Position numbers and translations under genes: made by a program. Below the pieces are notes generated by a model. That model was not told the DNA's origin. It did no database searches and saw nothing but the letters and a program-made list of their open reading frames with translations. 64,000 nucleotides of DNA, from the NCBI RefSeq assembly GCF_000774145.1, contig NZ_KN322984.1, positions 461,085 through 525,084 on the forward strand. The letters run 5' to 3'. This document shows positions 1 to 8,455 of this stretch, one piece after another. This DNA is from Pseudomonas mediterranea CFBP 5447. GTDB taxonomy: Bacteria > Pseudomonadota > Gammaproteobacteria > Pseudomonadales > Pseudomonadaceae. Within the stretch, counting starts at the first letter, position 1. Each line of letters starts with the position of its first letter.

Positions 1-632
1 GAGCAAAAGCGAGGCGGCTTGACGGCCGGCCTGACTTTTCCGGCTATGCTTGGATTCACCTGTGGGAGCAAAGCTTGCTCGCGAGGCGGCCTAACAGCCG
101 ACCTGTCTCTGGCGGTTGTACCTCGCTCCAAATTGTGGGAGCGAGCCTGCTCGCGATGACGGCCTGGCAGCCAACCTATCTCTCAAGGAATATCCCAGGT
201 GAAGCGAATGCCATGGCTGAGCACAGCCCTGGATTGCAACACCCAGCCCCTGTGGCGAGGGAGCTTGCTCCCGCTCGGCGGCGTAGCCGTCGTGGGGCGG
301 GTTCAGGTGGTTTACCTGGAGGAATACGTCGCTGGTTTTGGGGCGGCTTTGCCGCCCAGCGGGAGCAAGCTCCCTCGCCACAGGGGCTGGGTGTTGCAAT
401 CCAGGGCTGTGCTCAGCCATGGCATTCGCTTCACCTGGGATATTCCTTGAGAGATAGGTTGGCTGCCAGGCCGTCATCGCGAGCAGGCTCGCTCCCACAA
501 TTTGGAGCGAGGTACAACCGCCAGAGACAGGTCGGCTGTTAGGCCGCCTCGCGAGCAAGCTTTGCTCCCACAGGTGAATCCAAGCATAGCCGGAAAAGTC
601 AGGCCGGCCGTCAAGCCGCCTCGCTTTTGCTC
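1..632. repeat. 632-bp near-perfect palindrome built from REP elements
   Basis: Bases 1-275 are the exact reverse complement of 358-632, leaving an 82-bp spacer at 276-357. Partial pairing continues inward to about 291/342. Each arm carries a GTGGGAGCAAAGCTTGCTCGCGA REP-like unit near 60-85, a GTGGGAGCGAGCCTGCTCGCGA unit near 138-158 and a GTGGCGAGGGAGCTTGCTCCC unit near 252-272, all mirrored in the other arm. The left arm begins at the first base of the window, so it may extend further. Open frames here read the same peptide on both strands and are repeat artefacts, not genes. Confidence 0.95.
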
Positions 633-890
633 TGGCTTTTGCTCTGGCTTTTGATCTTGGGCGCCCCATTAACCACAAGGGCCGAACGCAGGCGTTGCGT
701 AGTGGGCAACCCGGCATGGATGCCGGGTTAGCCGCGCTGGGCCATGGATGGCCCTTCGCCTTCGCGGCGTGCCCAAGTGGTGGGGCGAGGCGCTTTTGGT
801 TACTTTTGGCGCCTTTTCAAAAAAGTGACCCGCCGTAAGGGCGGAACCCTAAGCAGCCCTCACCAAAGAAACGGATATGTACACCAATCC
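633..890. repeat. Gene-free stretch, probable dispersed Pseudomonas intergenic repeat
   Basis: No convincing gene is visible. The stretch starts with short tandem units of the form TGGCTTTTGCTC. Two small hairpins follow: AACCCGGCAT/ATGCCGGGTT near 708-729 and GGGCCAT/ATGGCCC near 739-753. The following GGCGCTTTTGGTTACTTTTGGCGCC segment (around 790-815) resembles sequence I recall recurring between Pseudomonas genes, but its copy number cannot be checked from this window. It lies downstream of sspB. Confidence 0.45.
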
Positions 891-1304
891 TTACTTCACC
901 ACCTTAAGACTAGGCCGACCACTAGGCCGCGGCGGCTCATCATCCGGTGGCGGCAGGTCATCATCCACCTCGTACTCTTCCTCGCCATCCAGCGGCGCTT
1001 CCAGCTCAAACACCATACCCTGCCCATTCTCCCGAGCATAAATCCCCAGGATCGAAGCAATAGGCACGTACAGTGTGTGCGGCACACCGCCGAAGCGGCC
1101 TTCAAAACTCACCGCATCGTTATCCATGTGCAGATGACGCACGGCAGCCGGCGAAACGTTCAGGACAATCTGCCCGTCATTGGCAAACCCCTGCGGCACC
1201 TGTACCGATGGATACTCGGCATTGACCAACATGTGCGGGGTGCAATCGTTGTCCACAATCCACTCGTAGAGCGCGCGGACCAGATAAGGTCGACTGGAGT
1301 TCAT
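891..1304 (-). CDS. sspB: ClpXP protease specificity-enhancing factor SspB
   Basis: SspB is a cytoplasmic adaptor that tethers ssrA-tagged proteins to ClpXP for degradation. The 137-aa protein has the family layout: a folded N-terminal SspB domain (about residues 1-100, opening with the SRPYLVRALYEW motif), an acidic proline-rich linker, and a short conserved C-terminal tail ending RPSLKVVK, which corresponds to the ClpX-binding XB motif. The ATG follows a GGGAG ribosome site. It lies 16 bp downstream of sspA on the same strand, the usual sspAB operon order. Confidence 0.96.
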   Translation of the reverse strand: MNSSRPYLVRALYEWIVDNDCTPHMLVNAEYPSVQVPQGFANDGQIVLNVSPAAVRHLHMDNDAVSFEGRFGGVPHTLYVPIASILGIYARENGQGMVFELEAPLDGEEEYEVDDDLPPPDDEPPRPSGRPSLKVVK

Positions 1305-1320
1305 AGCGGCTCCCTAAGCC

Positions 1321-1938
1321 TTAGCGCATGTCGCGTTCGACGCCAGACAGACTCGCCTGGAAAGTCTCACGCGCAAATTGGCGCTCCATATAATCAAGCA
1401 GCGGCTTGGCGGGCCGCGGCAGTTCGATACCCAGGATCGGCAAACGCCAGAGTATGGGCAATAGGCAGCAATCCACCAGACTTTGTTCCTCACTGAGGAA
1501 AAACGGTTTGTCGATGAACAGCGGCGATACGCCCGTCAGGCTTTCACGCAACTCCTTGCGCGCCACGACCCGTGCCGGCTCCTTGGTCCTAGGATCCAGG
1601 ATCAGGTCCACCAACCCACACCAGTCACGCTGGATGCGGTGGATCAGCAAGCGGCTGTTGGCACGCGCCACAGGGTATACCGGCAGCAAGGGCGGATGCG
1701 GATAACGCTCATCCAGGTATTCCATCACCACCGTCGACTCCCACAATGCCAGGTCACGATCGACCAGCGTGGGCAGGCTGCCGTAGGGGTTCACCTCGAT
1801 CAGCTTCGGCGGCTGGCGACCAGCCTCGACGTAGATGATCTCAGCGCTGACACCCTTTTCTGCCAGTACGATACGTACCCGGTGGGAATAGTGGTCGGCG
1901 GGGTCGGAGTAACAGGCCAACCGATTGGTCACGCCCAT
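1321..1938 (-). CDS. sspA: Stringent starvation protein A SspA
   Basis: SspA is a glutathione-S-transferase-fold protein that binds RNA polymerase and acts in stress and stationary-phase transcription. The 205-aa protein has an N-terminal thioredoxin-like half (about 10-85, including [16 protein letters not shown]) and a helical C-terminal half. I chose the ATG at 1938, which starts [11 protein letters not shown] and has a GAGGAGGA ribosome site. The frame stays open upstream to 2010, but that extension runs into the hairpin downstream of petC and looks non-coding. First gene of sspAB, just downstream of petABC. Confidence 0.96.
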   Translation of the reverse strand: MGVTNRLACYSDPADHYSHRVRIVLAEKGVSAEIIYVEAGRQPPKLIEVNPYGSLPTLVDRDLALWESTVVMEYLDERYPHPPLLPVYPVARANSRLLIHRIQRDWCGLVDLILDPRTKEPARVVARKELRESLTGVSPLFIDKPFFLSEEQSLVDCCLLPILWRLPILGIELPRPAKPLLDYMERQFARETFQASLSGVERDMR

Positions 1939-1965
1939 GGCGATCCTCCTCGCTTGTTGAAATTT

Positions 1966-2057
1966 TAGAAAAGAAAAACGAGCGCGCCCAGAGGGCGCCT
2001 CCCGTAACACCTGGCTGACCAGGTTCGTTACACCTTCAGAGACGCCCTTGGGCGCGC
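1966..2057 (-). terminator. Structured terminator between petC and sspA
   Basis: An outer stem (1982-1990 with 2049-2057, GCGCGCCCA/TGGGCGCGC) encloses a GGGCG/CGCCC step and an inner hairpin (GTAAC-ACCTGG...CCAGGT-GTTAC, about 2005-2032). Read on the minus strand it is followed by a T-rich run at 1966-1980. This fits termination or 3'-end stabilisation of the petABC transcript ahead of sspA. Confidence 0.7.
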
Positions 2058-2086
2058 ACGATTAACAACAACGGCTTACAGCTTTA

Positions 2087-2869
2087 TCAATGTACGTCTT
2101 TCCAGTATTCACGCTTGAGCAGATAAGCGAATACGAAGAAGAACGCCAGGTACAGCAAGACATACGTACCGATGCGCTGATGTTGCAGCTTCACCGGGTT
2201 GGCCGAGTAGGCCAGGAAGGTCACCAGGTTCTTGACCTTCTCGTCGAACTGCTCAGGGGTCAAGGTGCCGCTGTTCGGCACGATGGTCAACTGATCGCAG
2301 GCTTCGTGAGTCAACGCGGTACCGGTCAGCGGATCGTATTGCTTCTTGCCGTGCTCGACGACCTGCACCTGTTTGCAGCCTACCACCTGACGACCCTGCA
2401 GGCCGACCAGGACGTTCGGCATGCCGACGTTCGGGAAGACCTTGTTGTTCACGCCCCAGGGACGCGCAGGATCTTCATAGAACGAACGCAGGTAACCATA
2501 GAGCCAGTCGGTACCGCGCACACGGGCCACCAGGGTCAGGTCGGGCGGCGCGGCGCCGAACCAGGTCTTGGCATCCGCCGGCTGCATGCCGATGGTCATG
2601 TGGTCGCCCAGCTTGGCACCGGTGAACACCAGTTTCTCGAGCATCAGCTCATGGGGAATGCCCAGGTCATCGGCCACGCGCTCGTAGCGCTGGAACTTGG
2701 CACTGTGGCAACCCATGCAGTAGTTGGCGAACGTACGCGCGCCGTCCTGCATGGCGGCTTTGTCGGAAACGTCGATGTCGACTTTTTCCAGCTCTGGACC
2801 ACCGTGTTCAGCCGCGAAGGACAAGACAGGCATGGCAGCAAGAATCAGTACAGCAAATAGCTTTTTCAT
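2087..2869 (-). CDS. petC: Ubiquinol-cytochrome c reductase, cytochrome c1
   Basis: Haem c subunit of the bc1 complex (complex III); it passes electrons from the Rieske protein to soluble or membrane-bound cytochrome c in the periplasm. The 260-aa precursor has a signal peptide (about 1-19), a CxxCH haem-attachment site (CMGCH, 51-55), a periplasmic domain with a candidate Met ligand in the NVGMPNVL region, and a single C-terminal membrane anchor (about 232-252). The ATG overlaps the petB stop codon (TGATG), so translation is probably coupled. Last gene of petABC. Confidence 0.97.
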   Translation of the reverse strand: MKKLFAVLILAAMPVLSFAAEHGGPELEKVDIDVSDKAAMQDGARTFANYCMGCHSAKFQRYERVADDLGIPHELMLEKLVFTGAKLGDHMTIGMQPADAKTWFGAAPPDLTLVARVRGTDWLYGYLRSFYEDPARPWGVNNKVFPNVGMPNVLVGLQGRQVVGCKQVQVVEHGKKQYDPLTGTALTHEACDQLTIVPNSGTLTPEQFDEKVKNLVTFLAYSANPVKLQHQRIGTYVLLYLAFFFVFAYLLKREYWKDVH

Positions 2870-4080
2870 CAGCCAGTCACCCTTTCCGGAACCGGTTTGG
2901 TCTTCTCGAGCCTGGTATAGAACGGCATCAGAATGAAGTAGGCGAAGTACAGGAACGTACAGACCTGCGACAGCAACGTACGCTCAGGAGTCGGTGCCAG
3001 TACACCCAGCACACCCAGGATCATGAACGAGATGCAGAACACCACGAGCCAGATCTTGCTCAGCCAGCCTTTGTAGCGCATCGACTTGACCGGACTGCGG
3101 TCCAGCCATGGCAGGACGAACAACACGGCGATGGCCGCGCCCATGGCGATAACACCCATCAGCTTGTCCGGGATCGCCCGCAGGATCGCGTAGAACGGCG
3201 TGAAGTACCAGACCGGGGCAATGTGTTCAGGGGTCTTGAAGGCGTTCGCCTGTTCGAAGTTCGGCTTCTCGAGGAAGTAGCCGCCCATCTCCGGGAAGAA
3301 GAACACGATGGAGCAGAAGATGAACAGGAACACCACCACGCCGACGATATCCTTCACGGTGTAGTACGGATGGAAGGCGATGCCATCCAGCGGTACGCCG
3401 TTTTCGTCCTTGTGCTTCTTGATATCCACACCATCGGGGTTGTTCGAACCGACTTCGTGCAGCGCCAGGATGTGCAACACCACCAGGCCGAGGATCACGA
3501 TCGGCAGGGCAACCACATGCAGGGCGAAGAAGCGGTTCAGGGTGATGCCCGAGATCAGGTAGTCACCACGGATCCACTGGGTCAGGTCGTTGCCGATGAC
3601 CGGGATCGCACCGAACAGCGAGATGATCACCTGGGCACCCCAGTAGGACATCTGGCCCCATGGCAGCAGGTAACCCATGAAGGCCTCGGCCATCAGCGCC
3701 AGGTAGATCAACATGCCGAAGACCCACACCAGCTCACGGGGCTTCTGGTACGAACCGTAGAGCAGACCACGGAACATGTGCAGGTAGACCACGATGAAGA
3801 ACGCCGAGGCGCCGGTGGAGTGCAGCAGGCGCAGGATCGAGCCGTACTCGACGTCACGCATGATGTACTCGACGGAAGCGAACGCCTCTTCCGCCGACGG
3901 GGTGTAGCTCATGGTCAGCCAGACACCGGTAACGATCTGATTGACCAGAACGAGCAATGCCAGGGAGCCAAAGAAATAGAAGAAGTTGAAGTTTTTCGGA
4001 GCGTAGTACTTGCTGAGATGGTCTTCCCACATCTTGGTCGCGGGAAAGCGCGCATCAACCCAATCCATGAATTTGCTCAT
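2869..4080 (-). CDS. petB: Ubiquinol-cytochrome c reductase, cytochrome b
   Basis: Integral membrane subunit of complex III carrying both b haems and the two quinone sites. The 403-aa protein shows paired haem-ligand histidines (LLHSTGAS...VVYLHMF and LHVVAL...VVLHILALHE) and a PVWYF sequence near the Qo site (usually PEWYF). About eight or more hydrophobic segments are visible. I place the start at the ATG at 4080, which overlaps the petA stop as TGATG. A GTG one codon upstream is also in frame. Middle gene of petABC. Confidence 0.97.
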   Translation of the reverse strand: MSKFMDWVDARFPATKMWEDHLSKYYAPKNFNFFYFFGSLALLVLVNQIVTGVWLTMSYTPSAEEAFASVEYIMRDVEYGSILRLLHSTGASAFFIVVYLHMFRGLLYGSYQKPRELVWVFGMLIYLALMAEAFMGYLLPWGQMSYWGAQVIISLFGAIPVIGNDLTQWIRGDYLISGITLNRFFALHVVALPIVILGLVVLHILALHEVGSNNPDGVDIKKHKDENGVPLDGIAFHPYYTVKDIVGVVVFLFIFCSIVFFFPEMGGYFLEKPNFEQANAFKTPEHIAPVWYFTPFYAILRAIPDKLMGVIAMGAAIAVLFVLPWLDRSPVKSMRYKGWLSKIWLVVFCISFMILGVLGVLAPTPERTLLSQVCTFLYFAYFILMPFYTRLEKTKPVPERVTG

Positions 4081-4673
4081 CACGCTTTCTCCGTGTCGAC
4101 GCCGATGACAATGATGTCATCCGACTCATAGGAATGCGGGGGAACTGGCAGGTTCAGAGGTGCAGGCTGCGATTTGTAGACGCGACCCGCCAGGTCGTAG
4201 TGGGAGCCGTGGCAAGGGCAGAAATAGCCACCAACCCAATCCTTGCCCAGATCGGCAGGGGCCACCTCGGGACGGAACGTAGGCGAGCAACCCAGGTGCG
4301 TGCAGATCCCGATCAGCAGCAGGATCTGCGGCTTGATCGAACGCGTTTCAGGATTGACGTATTCCGGTTGGACCGAGTTCTTGGAAGAGGGATCGGACAA
4401 CTGGCCCTCGATCTTTTTCAGATTCCCCAGGATCTCCTCTGTACGGCGGACGATGAACACCGGCTGGCCGCGCCACTCAGCAATCATCTGCTGGCCTGGC
4501 TCGATCTTGCTGACATTCACTTTCACCGGTGCACCTGCAGCTTTCGCCTTGGCACTGGGAAACCATGACCCCACGAACGGGACCGCAGCCCCCACCGCTC
4601 CTGCAGCACCCACCACGGATGTGGCTGCTACCAGGAAGCGACGCCGGCCTGCATTCACGCCGTCATTGCTCAT
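4080..4673 (-). CDS. petA: Ubiquinol-cytochrome c reductase, Rieske iron-sulfur subunit
   Basis: Supplies the 2Fe-2S cluster that takes the first electron from ubiquinol in complex III. The 197-aa protein has a twin-arginine type N-terminus (RRRFLVAATS, about 10-19) leading into a membrane segment, and the two cluster-binding boxes CTHLGC and CPCHGSHYD in the C-terminal third. The Tat-like signal fits export of a folded cofactor protein. It is the first gene of petABC; its promoter should lie in the AT-rich 4680-4870 region, but I could not assign boxes with confidence. Confidence 0.97.
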   Translation of the reverse strand: MSNDGVNAGRRRFLVAATSVVGAAGAVGAAVPFVGSWFPSAKAKAAGAPVKVNVSKIEPGQQMIAEWRGQPVFIVRRTEEILGNLKKIEGQLSDPSSKNSVQPEYVNPETRSIKPQILLLIGICTHLGCSPTFRPEVAPADLGKDWVGGYFCPCHGSHYDLAGRVYKSQPAPLNLPVPPHSYESDDIIVIGVDTEKA

Positions 4674-4873
4674 TCAGTCCTCTCCCATCAGCTTTGTGGC
4701 CTGTTAGATCAGGCGTCTACTAAGTAAAAATCTGAACTTATAAAAATTTTGCCGAATGGTAATGAAAACCCCCAATTCTGACAAGGTAATTACCAAGCGG
4801 CTGTACCGCCAAGCCTTGTAGTATAGGGGCTCTACGAATGTGGCAAGTTGTCACAGAGCATTTATTTCGCACA

Positions 4874-4908
4874 TAAAAAAACGCCCAGCTCCGTGAGGAA
4901 ACTGGGCG
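4874..4908 (-). terminator. Rho-independent terminator after rpsI
   Basis: On the minus strand the stem CGCCCAG/CTGGGCG (4902-4908 with 4882-4888) is followed by a run of six or more T (4874-4880). It lies just beyond the rpsI stop and separates the ribosomal pair from petABC. Confidence 0.85.
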
Positions 4909-4930
4909 CCTTTTGAAAGCGGAAGCGAAA

Positions 4931-5323
4931 TTAACGCTTCGAGTACTGCGGACGCTTACGCGCTTTACGCAGACCGACTTTCTTACGTTCAACTTCGCGA
5001 GCGTCGCGAGTCACGAAGCCAGCTTTGCGCAGGGCGCTACGCAGGGTTTCGTCGTAGTCCATCAGGGCGCGAGTGATGCCGTGGCGGATTGCGCCAGCCT
5101 GGCCACTTACACCACCACCGATAACGGTGACGTAGATGTCGAATTTTTCGACGGTCTCGGTCAGTTCCAGCGGCTGACGAACTACCATGCGGGCAGTTTC
5201 GCGGCCGAAGAAGTTATCCAGGGAGCGGTTGTTGATGGAGATGTTACCAGTGCCCGGACGCAGGAAAACGCGTGCGGTTGCAGTCTTGCGACGGCCAGTG
5301 CCGTAATTTTGAGTCGCCGACAT
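4931..5323 (-). CDS. rpsI: 30S ribosomal protein S9
   Basis: Small-subunit protein whose basic C-terminal tail reaches toward the decoding region. The 130-aa protein has the usual length and the diagnostic tail [11 protein letters not shown], plus the N-terminal [13 protein letters not shown] motif. It sits 14 bp downstream of rplM on the same strand, the conserved rplM-rpsI pair, and ends at a strong terminator. The call is certain. Confidence 0.99.
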   Translation of the reverse strand: MSATQNYGTGRRKTATARVFLRPGTGNISINNRSLDNFFGRETARMVVRQPLELTETVEKFDIYVTVIGGGVSGQAGAIRHGITRALMDYDETLRSALRKAGFVTRDAREVERKKVGLRKARKRPQYSKR

Positions 5324-5337
5324 AATGAACTATTCCG

Positions 5338-5766
5338 TTAAAACTTCAGTTCTTGGGGCTGCTGAGCAGTATGAGGGTGAGCAGCGCCCGCATAAACCTT
5401 CAGCTTACGATACATGTCGCGACCCAGCGGGTTCTTAGGCAGCATGCCTTTAACCGCGGTCTCGATCACGCGCTCAGGGGCCTTGGCGATCAGCTTTTCA
5501 AAGTTGATCGACTTGATGCCGCCCGGAAAACCGGAGTGGGAGTAGTACATTTTGTCAGTGGTTTTAGCGCCAGTAACACGTACTTGCTCGGCGTTGATCA
5601 CGACGATGTAGTCACCGGTGTCAACGTGAGGGGTGTACTCAGGCTTGTGCTTGCCACGCAGACGGCTCGCGATTTCGGTGGCCAGACGACCCAGGGTCTG
5701 ACCAGCAGCGTCGACGACGAACCAGTCGCGCTGTACTGTTTCCGGTTTAGCAGTAAAAGTTTTCAT
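5338..5766 (-). CDS. rplM: 50S ribosomal protein L13
   Basis: Early-assembling large-subunit protein. The 142-aa protein matches the L13 family along its whole length, with the [15 protein letters not shown] core and the [19 protein letters not shown] motif. It is the first gene of rplM-rpsI. A well-formed sigma-70 promoter (-35 TTGTCA, -10 TAAGAT) lies about 45-70 bp upstream of the start. Confidence 0.99.
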   Translation of the reverse strand: MKTFTAKPETVQRDWFVVDAAGQTLGRLATEIASRLRGKHKPEYTPHVDTGDYIVVINAEQVRVTGAKTTDKMYYSHSGFPGGIKSINFEKLIAKAPERVIETAVKGMLPKNPLGRDMYRKLKVYAGAAHPHTAQQPQELKF

Positions 5767-5807
5767 TCTTTATAGCCTCAGGGGCCGCCCTGTAAATTAG
5801 ACGGCGG

Positions 5808-5836
5808 ATCTTACTGAATAGTGCGTACTTTGACAA
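5808..5836 (-). promoter_or_regulatory. Probable sigma-70 promoter of rplM-rpsI
   Basis: On the minus strand, TTGTCA (5836-5831), a 17-bp spacer and TAAGAT (5813-5808) give a good match to the -35/-10 consensus about 45 bp from the rplM start. No experimental start site is known to me. Confidence 0.6.
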
Positions 5837-6011
5837 GTCAAAGGCAGCCGGATACAGACGCTTTCGGGGGCTCGGGTCGGCGCGTCCGTTCAACGGCAAG
5901 ATTCTTCGGCGGCGGGGCATCACTTCCACTGCAGAAAGAGGTGCGCAATTATGCAGATTGCGAAAAATATTTCAACCTGCTTTTATGATTGTTTTGCCCA
6001 AGGAGTCCCCG

Positions 6012-7052
6012 ATGGACTATCGCCAGCTAGGCCGTACCGATCTGAACGTGAGCGCCCTGTGCCTCGGAACCATGACCTGGGGCGAGCAGAACAGTGAGGC
6101 CGAGGCTTTCGCCCAGATCGAGCGCGCCAAGGGCGCCGGCATCAATTTCATCGACACTGCCGAGATGTACCCGGTCCCGCCCAAGGCCGAGACCTATGCC
6201 ACCACCGAGCGCTATATCGGCAACTATTTCAAGAGCCGTGGCGACCGTGCCGACTGGATCCTGGCGAGCAAGATCGCCGGTCCCGGCAACACCATCGATT
6301 ACATCCGCGACAAAAATCTCAAGCACAACCGCCGGCACATCGTCGAAGCCCTGGACGCCAGCCTCAAGCGCCTGCAGACCGACTGGATCGATCTCTACCA
6401 GCTGCACTGGCCGGAACGCAGCACCAACTTCTTCGGGCAACTGGGCTACAAGCACAAGGCCGACGAAGACTTCACCCCACTGGAAGAAACCCTCGAGGCC
6501 CTCGACGAACAGGTCCGGGCCGGCAAGATCCGCCATATCGGCCTGTCCAACGAGACACCGTGGGGCACCATGAAATTCCTCACCCTGGCCGAAGCCCGGG
6601 GCTGGCCGCGAGCGGTGTCGATCCAGAATCCGTACAACCTGCTCAACCGCAGCTTCGAGATCGGCCTGGCGGAGATCGCCCTGCGCGAACAGTGCGGGCT
6701 GCTGGCCTACTCACCCCTGGCGTTCGGCTTCCTGTCGGGCAAATATGAAGGCGGCGCACGGCCGGCCAAGGGCCGCCTCACGCTCTATAGCCGCTTCATG
6801 CGCTACTTCAATCCACAGTCGGAAGCGGCGTGCAGCCGTTATGTGGCGCTGGCCCGCGAACATGGCCTGGACCCGGCGCAGATGGCCCTGGCGTTCGTCA
6901 CGCAACAACCGTTCGTGACCAGCAACATCATCGGCGCCACCACCCTGGAACAACTGGACAGCAACATTGCCAGCTTCGACCTGAAGCTGTCGGACGAAGT
7001 GCTCGCGGGGATCGAGGCGATTCACAAGGATCATCCAAATCCTGCCCCTTGA
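6012..7052 (+). CDS. tas: NADP(H)-dependent aldo-keto reductase, Tas-like
   Basis: Cytoplasmic (beta/alpha)8-barrel oxidoreductase reducing carbonyl compounds with NADPH; the physiological substrate is not known. The 346-aa length equals E. coli Tas. Family residues are visible: the Asp/Tyr pair in DTAEMYP, Lys in ASKIAG, His in YQLHWPER, and the C-terminal cofactor region SNIIGATTLEQL. I chose the ATG at 6012 (MDYRQLGRTDLN) because AAGGAG lies just upstream. The frame is open from 5958 but without a comparable site. Single gene, followed by a REP pair. Confidence 0.9.
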   Translation: MDYRQLGRTDLNVSALCLGTMTWGEQNSEAEAFAQIERAKGAGINFIDTAEMYPVPPKAETYATTERYIGNYFKSRGDRADWILASKIAGPGNTIDYIRDKNLKHNRRHIVEALDASLKRLQTDWIDLYQLHWPERSTNFFGQLGYKHKADEDFTPLEETLEALDEQVRAGKIRHIGLSNETPWGTMKFLTLAEARGWPRAVSIQNPYNLLNRSFEIGLAEIALREQCGLLAYSPLAFGFLSGKYEGGARPAKGRLTLYSRFMRYFNPQSEAACSRYVALAREHGLDPAQMALAFVTQQPFVTSNIIGATTLEQLDSNIASFDLKLSDEVLAGIEAIHKDHPNPAP

Positions 7053-7068
7053 GTGACCCGTAGACCCA

Positions 7069-7152
7069 ATCGCGAGCAGGCTCGCTCCCACAATGGATCG
7101 TCGTCTACTGACAGAACGCGGTCTACTGTGGGAGCGAGCCTGCTCGCGATAG
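7069..7152. repeat. REP pair (GTGGGAGCGAGCCTGCTCGCGA type)
   Basis: Two REP units in inverted orientation (7069-7092 and 7127-7152) lie between the convergent 3' ends of tas and the acyl-CoA dehydrogenase gene. This is the usual position for 3' mRNA-stabilising or gyrase-binding REPs. Confidence 0.9.
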
Positions 7153-7174
7153 CGGTCTCAAGAGCACAACGCAA

Positions 7175-8311
7175 TCAAAGCGACCGCGCAATGATCTCCT
7201 TCATGATTTCATTGGTCCCCGCATAGATCCGCTGCACCCGGGCATCCGCCCACGCCCGGGCAATCGGGTACTCCCACATGAAACCGTAGCCGCCATGCAA
7301 TTGCACGCATTCGTCGAGCACCTTGCATTGCAGATCCGTGCCCCAGTACTTGGCCATCGCCGCCGTCGGCACATCGAGCTTGCCCTGCAGGTGCAGTTCC
7401 AGGCAGCGGTCGACGAAGACCCGGCCGATCTGGATCTCGGTGGCCATTTCCGCCAGCTTGAAGCGGGTATTCTGGAACTCTGCGATGGACTTACCGAAGG
7501 CCTTGCGGTCACGGGTGTAGTCCAGCGTCCATTGCAACGCCGCCTCGGCCGAGGCCAGCCCCCCAATCGCGACGGTCAAACGCTCCTGGGGCAACTCCTG
7601 CATCAGATAGGCAAAGCCCATTCCGGCCTGCCCGAGCAAATTTTCCTTCGGCACCCGGACATCCTGGAAGAACAACTCCGAGGTGTCCTGGGCCTTCATT
7701 CCAACTTTCTCCAGGCGCTTGCCCTTCTCGAAGCCAGGCGTGCCCGCTTCCACCAGGAACAGGCTGGTGCCCTTGGCGCCGGCTTTCGGATCGGTCTTGG
7801 CAACCACGATCACCAGGTCGGCGAGAAAGCCATTGGTGATGAAGGTCTTCGAACCGTTGATGACGTATTCATCGCCGTCCAGCACCGCCGTGGTTTTCAC
7901 CCCTTGCAGGTCGGAACCGGCACCGGGTTCGGTCATGGCGATGGCCGTGACCATTTCGCCGGACACCAGTTTCGGCAGGTATTTGTGCTTCAACGCTTCG
8001 CTGCCGTAATGCAGGATGTACGGCGCAACGATATCGGAATGCAGTGAGAAGCCGATGCCCGTCAGCCCCAGGCGGCCGATCTCCTCGATCACCACCGTAC
8101 TGTAGAGGAAATCCGCATCGAGCCCGCCATAGGCTTGCGGCAGATGCGAACACAGCATCCCCGCCTCCCCCGCCTTGTTCCAGAGCCGGCGATCGACATG
8201 CCCCTGTTTTTCCCACTGACTGTGGTACGGCACGGCCTCCTTTTCCAGGAACGTTCGCACGCTGTCGCGAAACAATTCGTGCTCGGGACTGAACAGGGTT
8301 CTCGGGATCAT
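7175..8311 (-). CDS. Acyl-CoA dehydrogenase
   Basis: FAD flavoprotein that oxidises an acyl-CoA to the 2-enoyl-CoA and passes electrons to ETF. The 378-aa protein has the three-part family fold. It shows both family signatures: AMTEPGAGSDLQG in the middle domain and QLHGGYGFMWEYPIARAWADAR near the C-terminus (only part shown), followed by YAGTNEIMKEI, where the catalytic base Glu is expected. Chain-length preference cannot be read from sequence. The ATG at 8311 (MIPRTLFSPEHELF) is preferred over an upstream in-frame ATG at 8344. It diverges from the GlxA-type regulator gene, which may control it. Confidence 0.9.
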   Translation of the reverse strand: MIPRTLFSPEHELFRDSVRTFLEKEAVPYHSQWEKQGHVDRRLWNKAGEAGMLCSHLPQAYGGLDADFLYSTVVIEEIGRLGLTGIGFSLHSDIVAPYILHYGSEALKHKYLPKLVSGEMVTAIAMTEPGAGSDLQGVKTTAVLDGDEYVINGSKTFITNGFLADLVIVVAKTDPKAGAKGTSLFLVEAGTPGFEKGKRLEKVGMKAQDTSELFFQDVRVPKENLLGQAGMGFAYLMQELPQERLTVAIGGLASAEAALQWTLDYTRDRKAFGKSIAEFQNTRFKLAEMATEIQIGRVFVDRCLELHLQGKLDVPTAAMAKYWGTDLQCKVLDECVQLHGGYGFMWEYPIARAWADARVQRIYAGTNEIMKEIIARSL

Positions 8312-8455
8312 GGCGCACCTTTGCTTATTGTTGGACGGGGTCATCCGAAGAGCCTAAGCCCGGGAGGTACCATCGGACACTGGACACATCCGACAAAAAA
8401 TAAGACGATCCAGCCGTCTGGTGACCACTTTCCCCTATAAAAACAAGATGAAATT

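Noticed and set aside
75..717. Open frames of 155 and 208 codons on both strands
   Set aside because: They fall inside the palindrome and read the same peptide on both strands; they are by-products of REP sequence.
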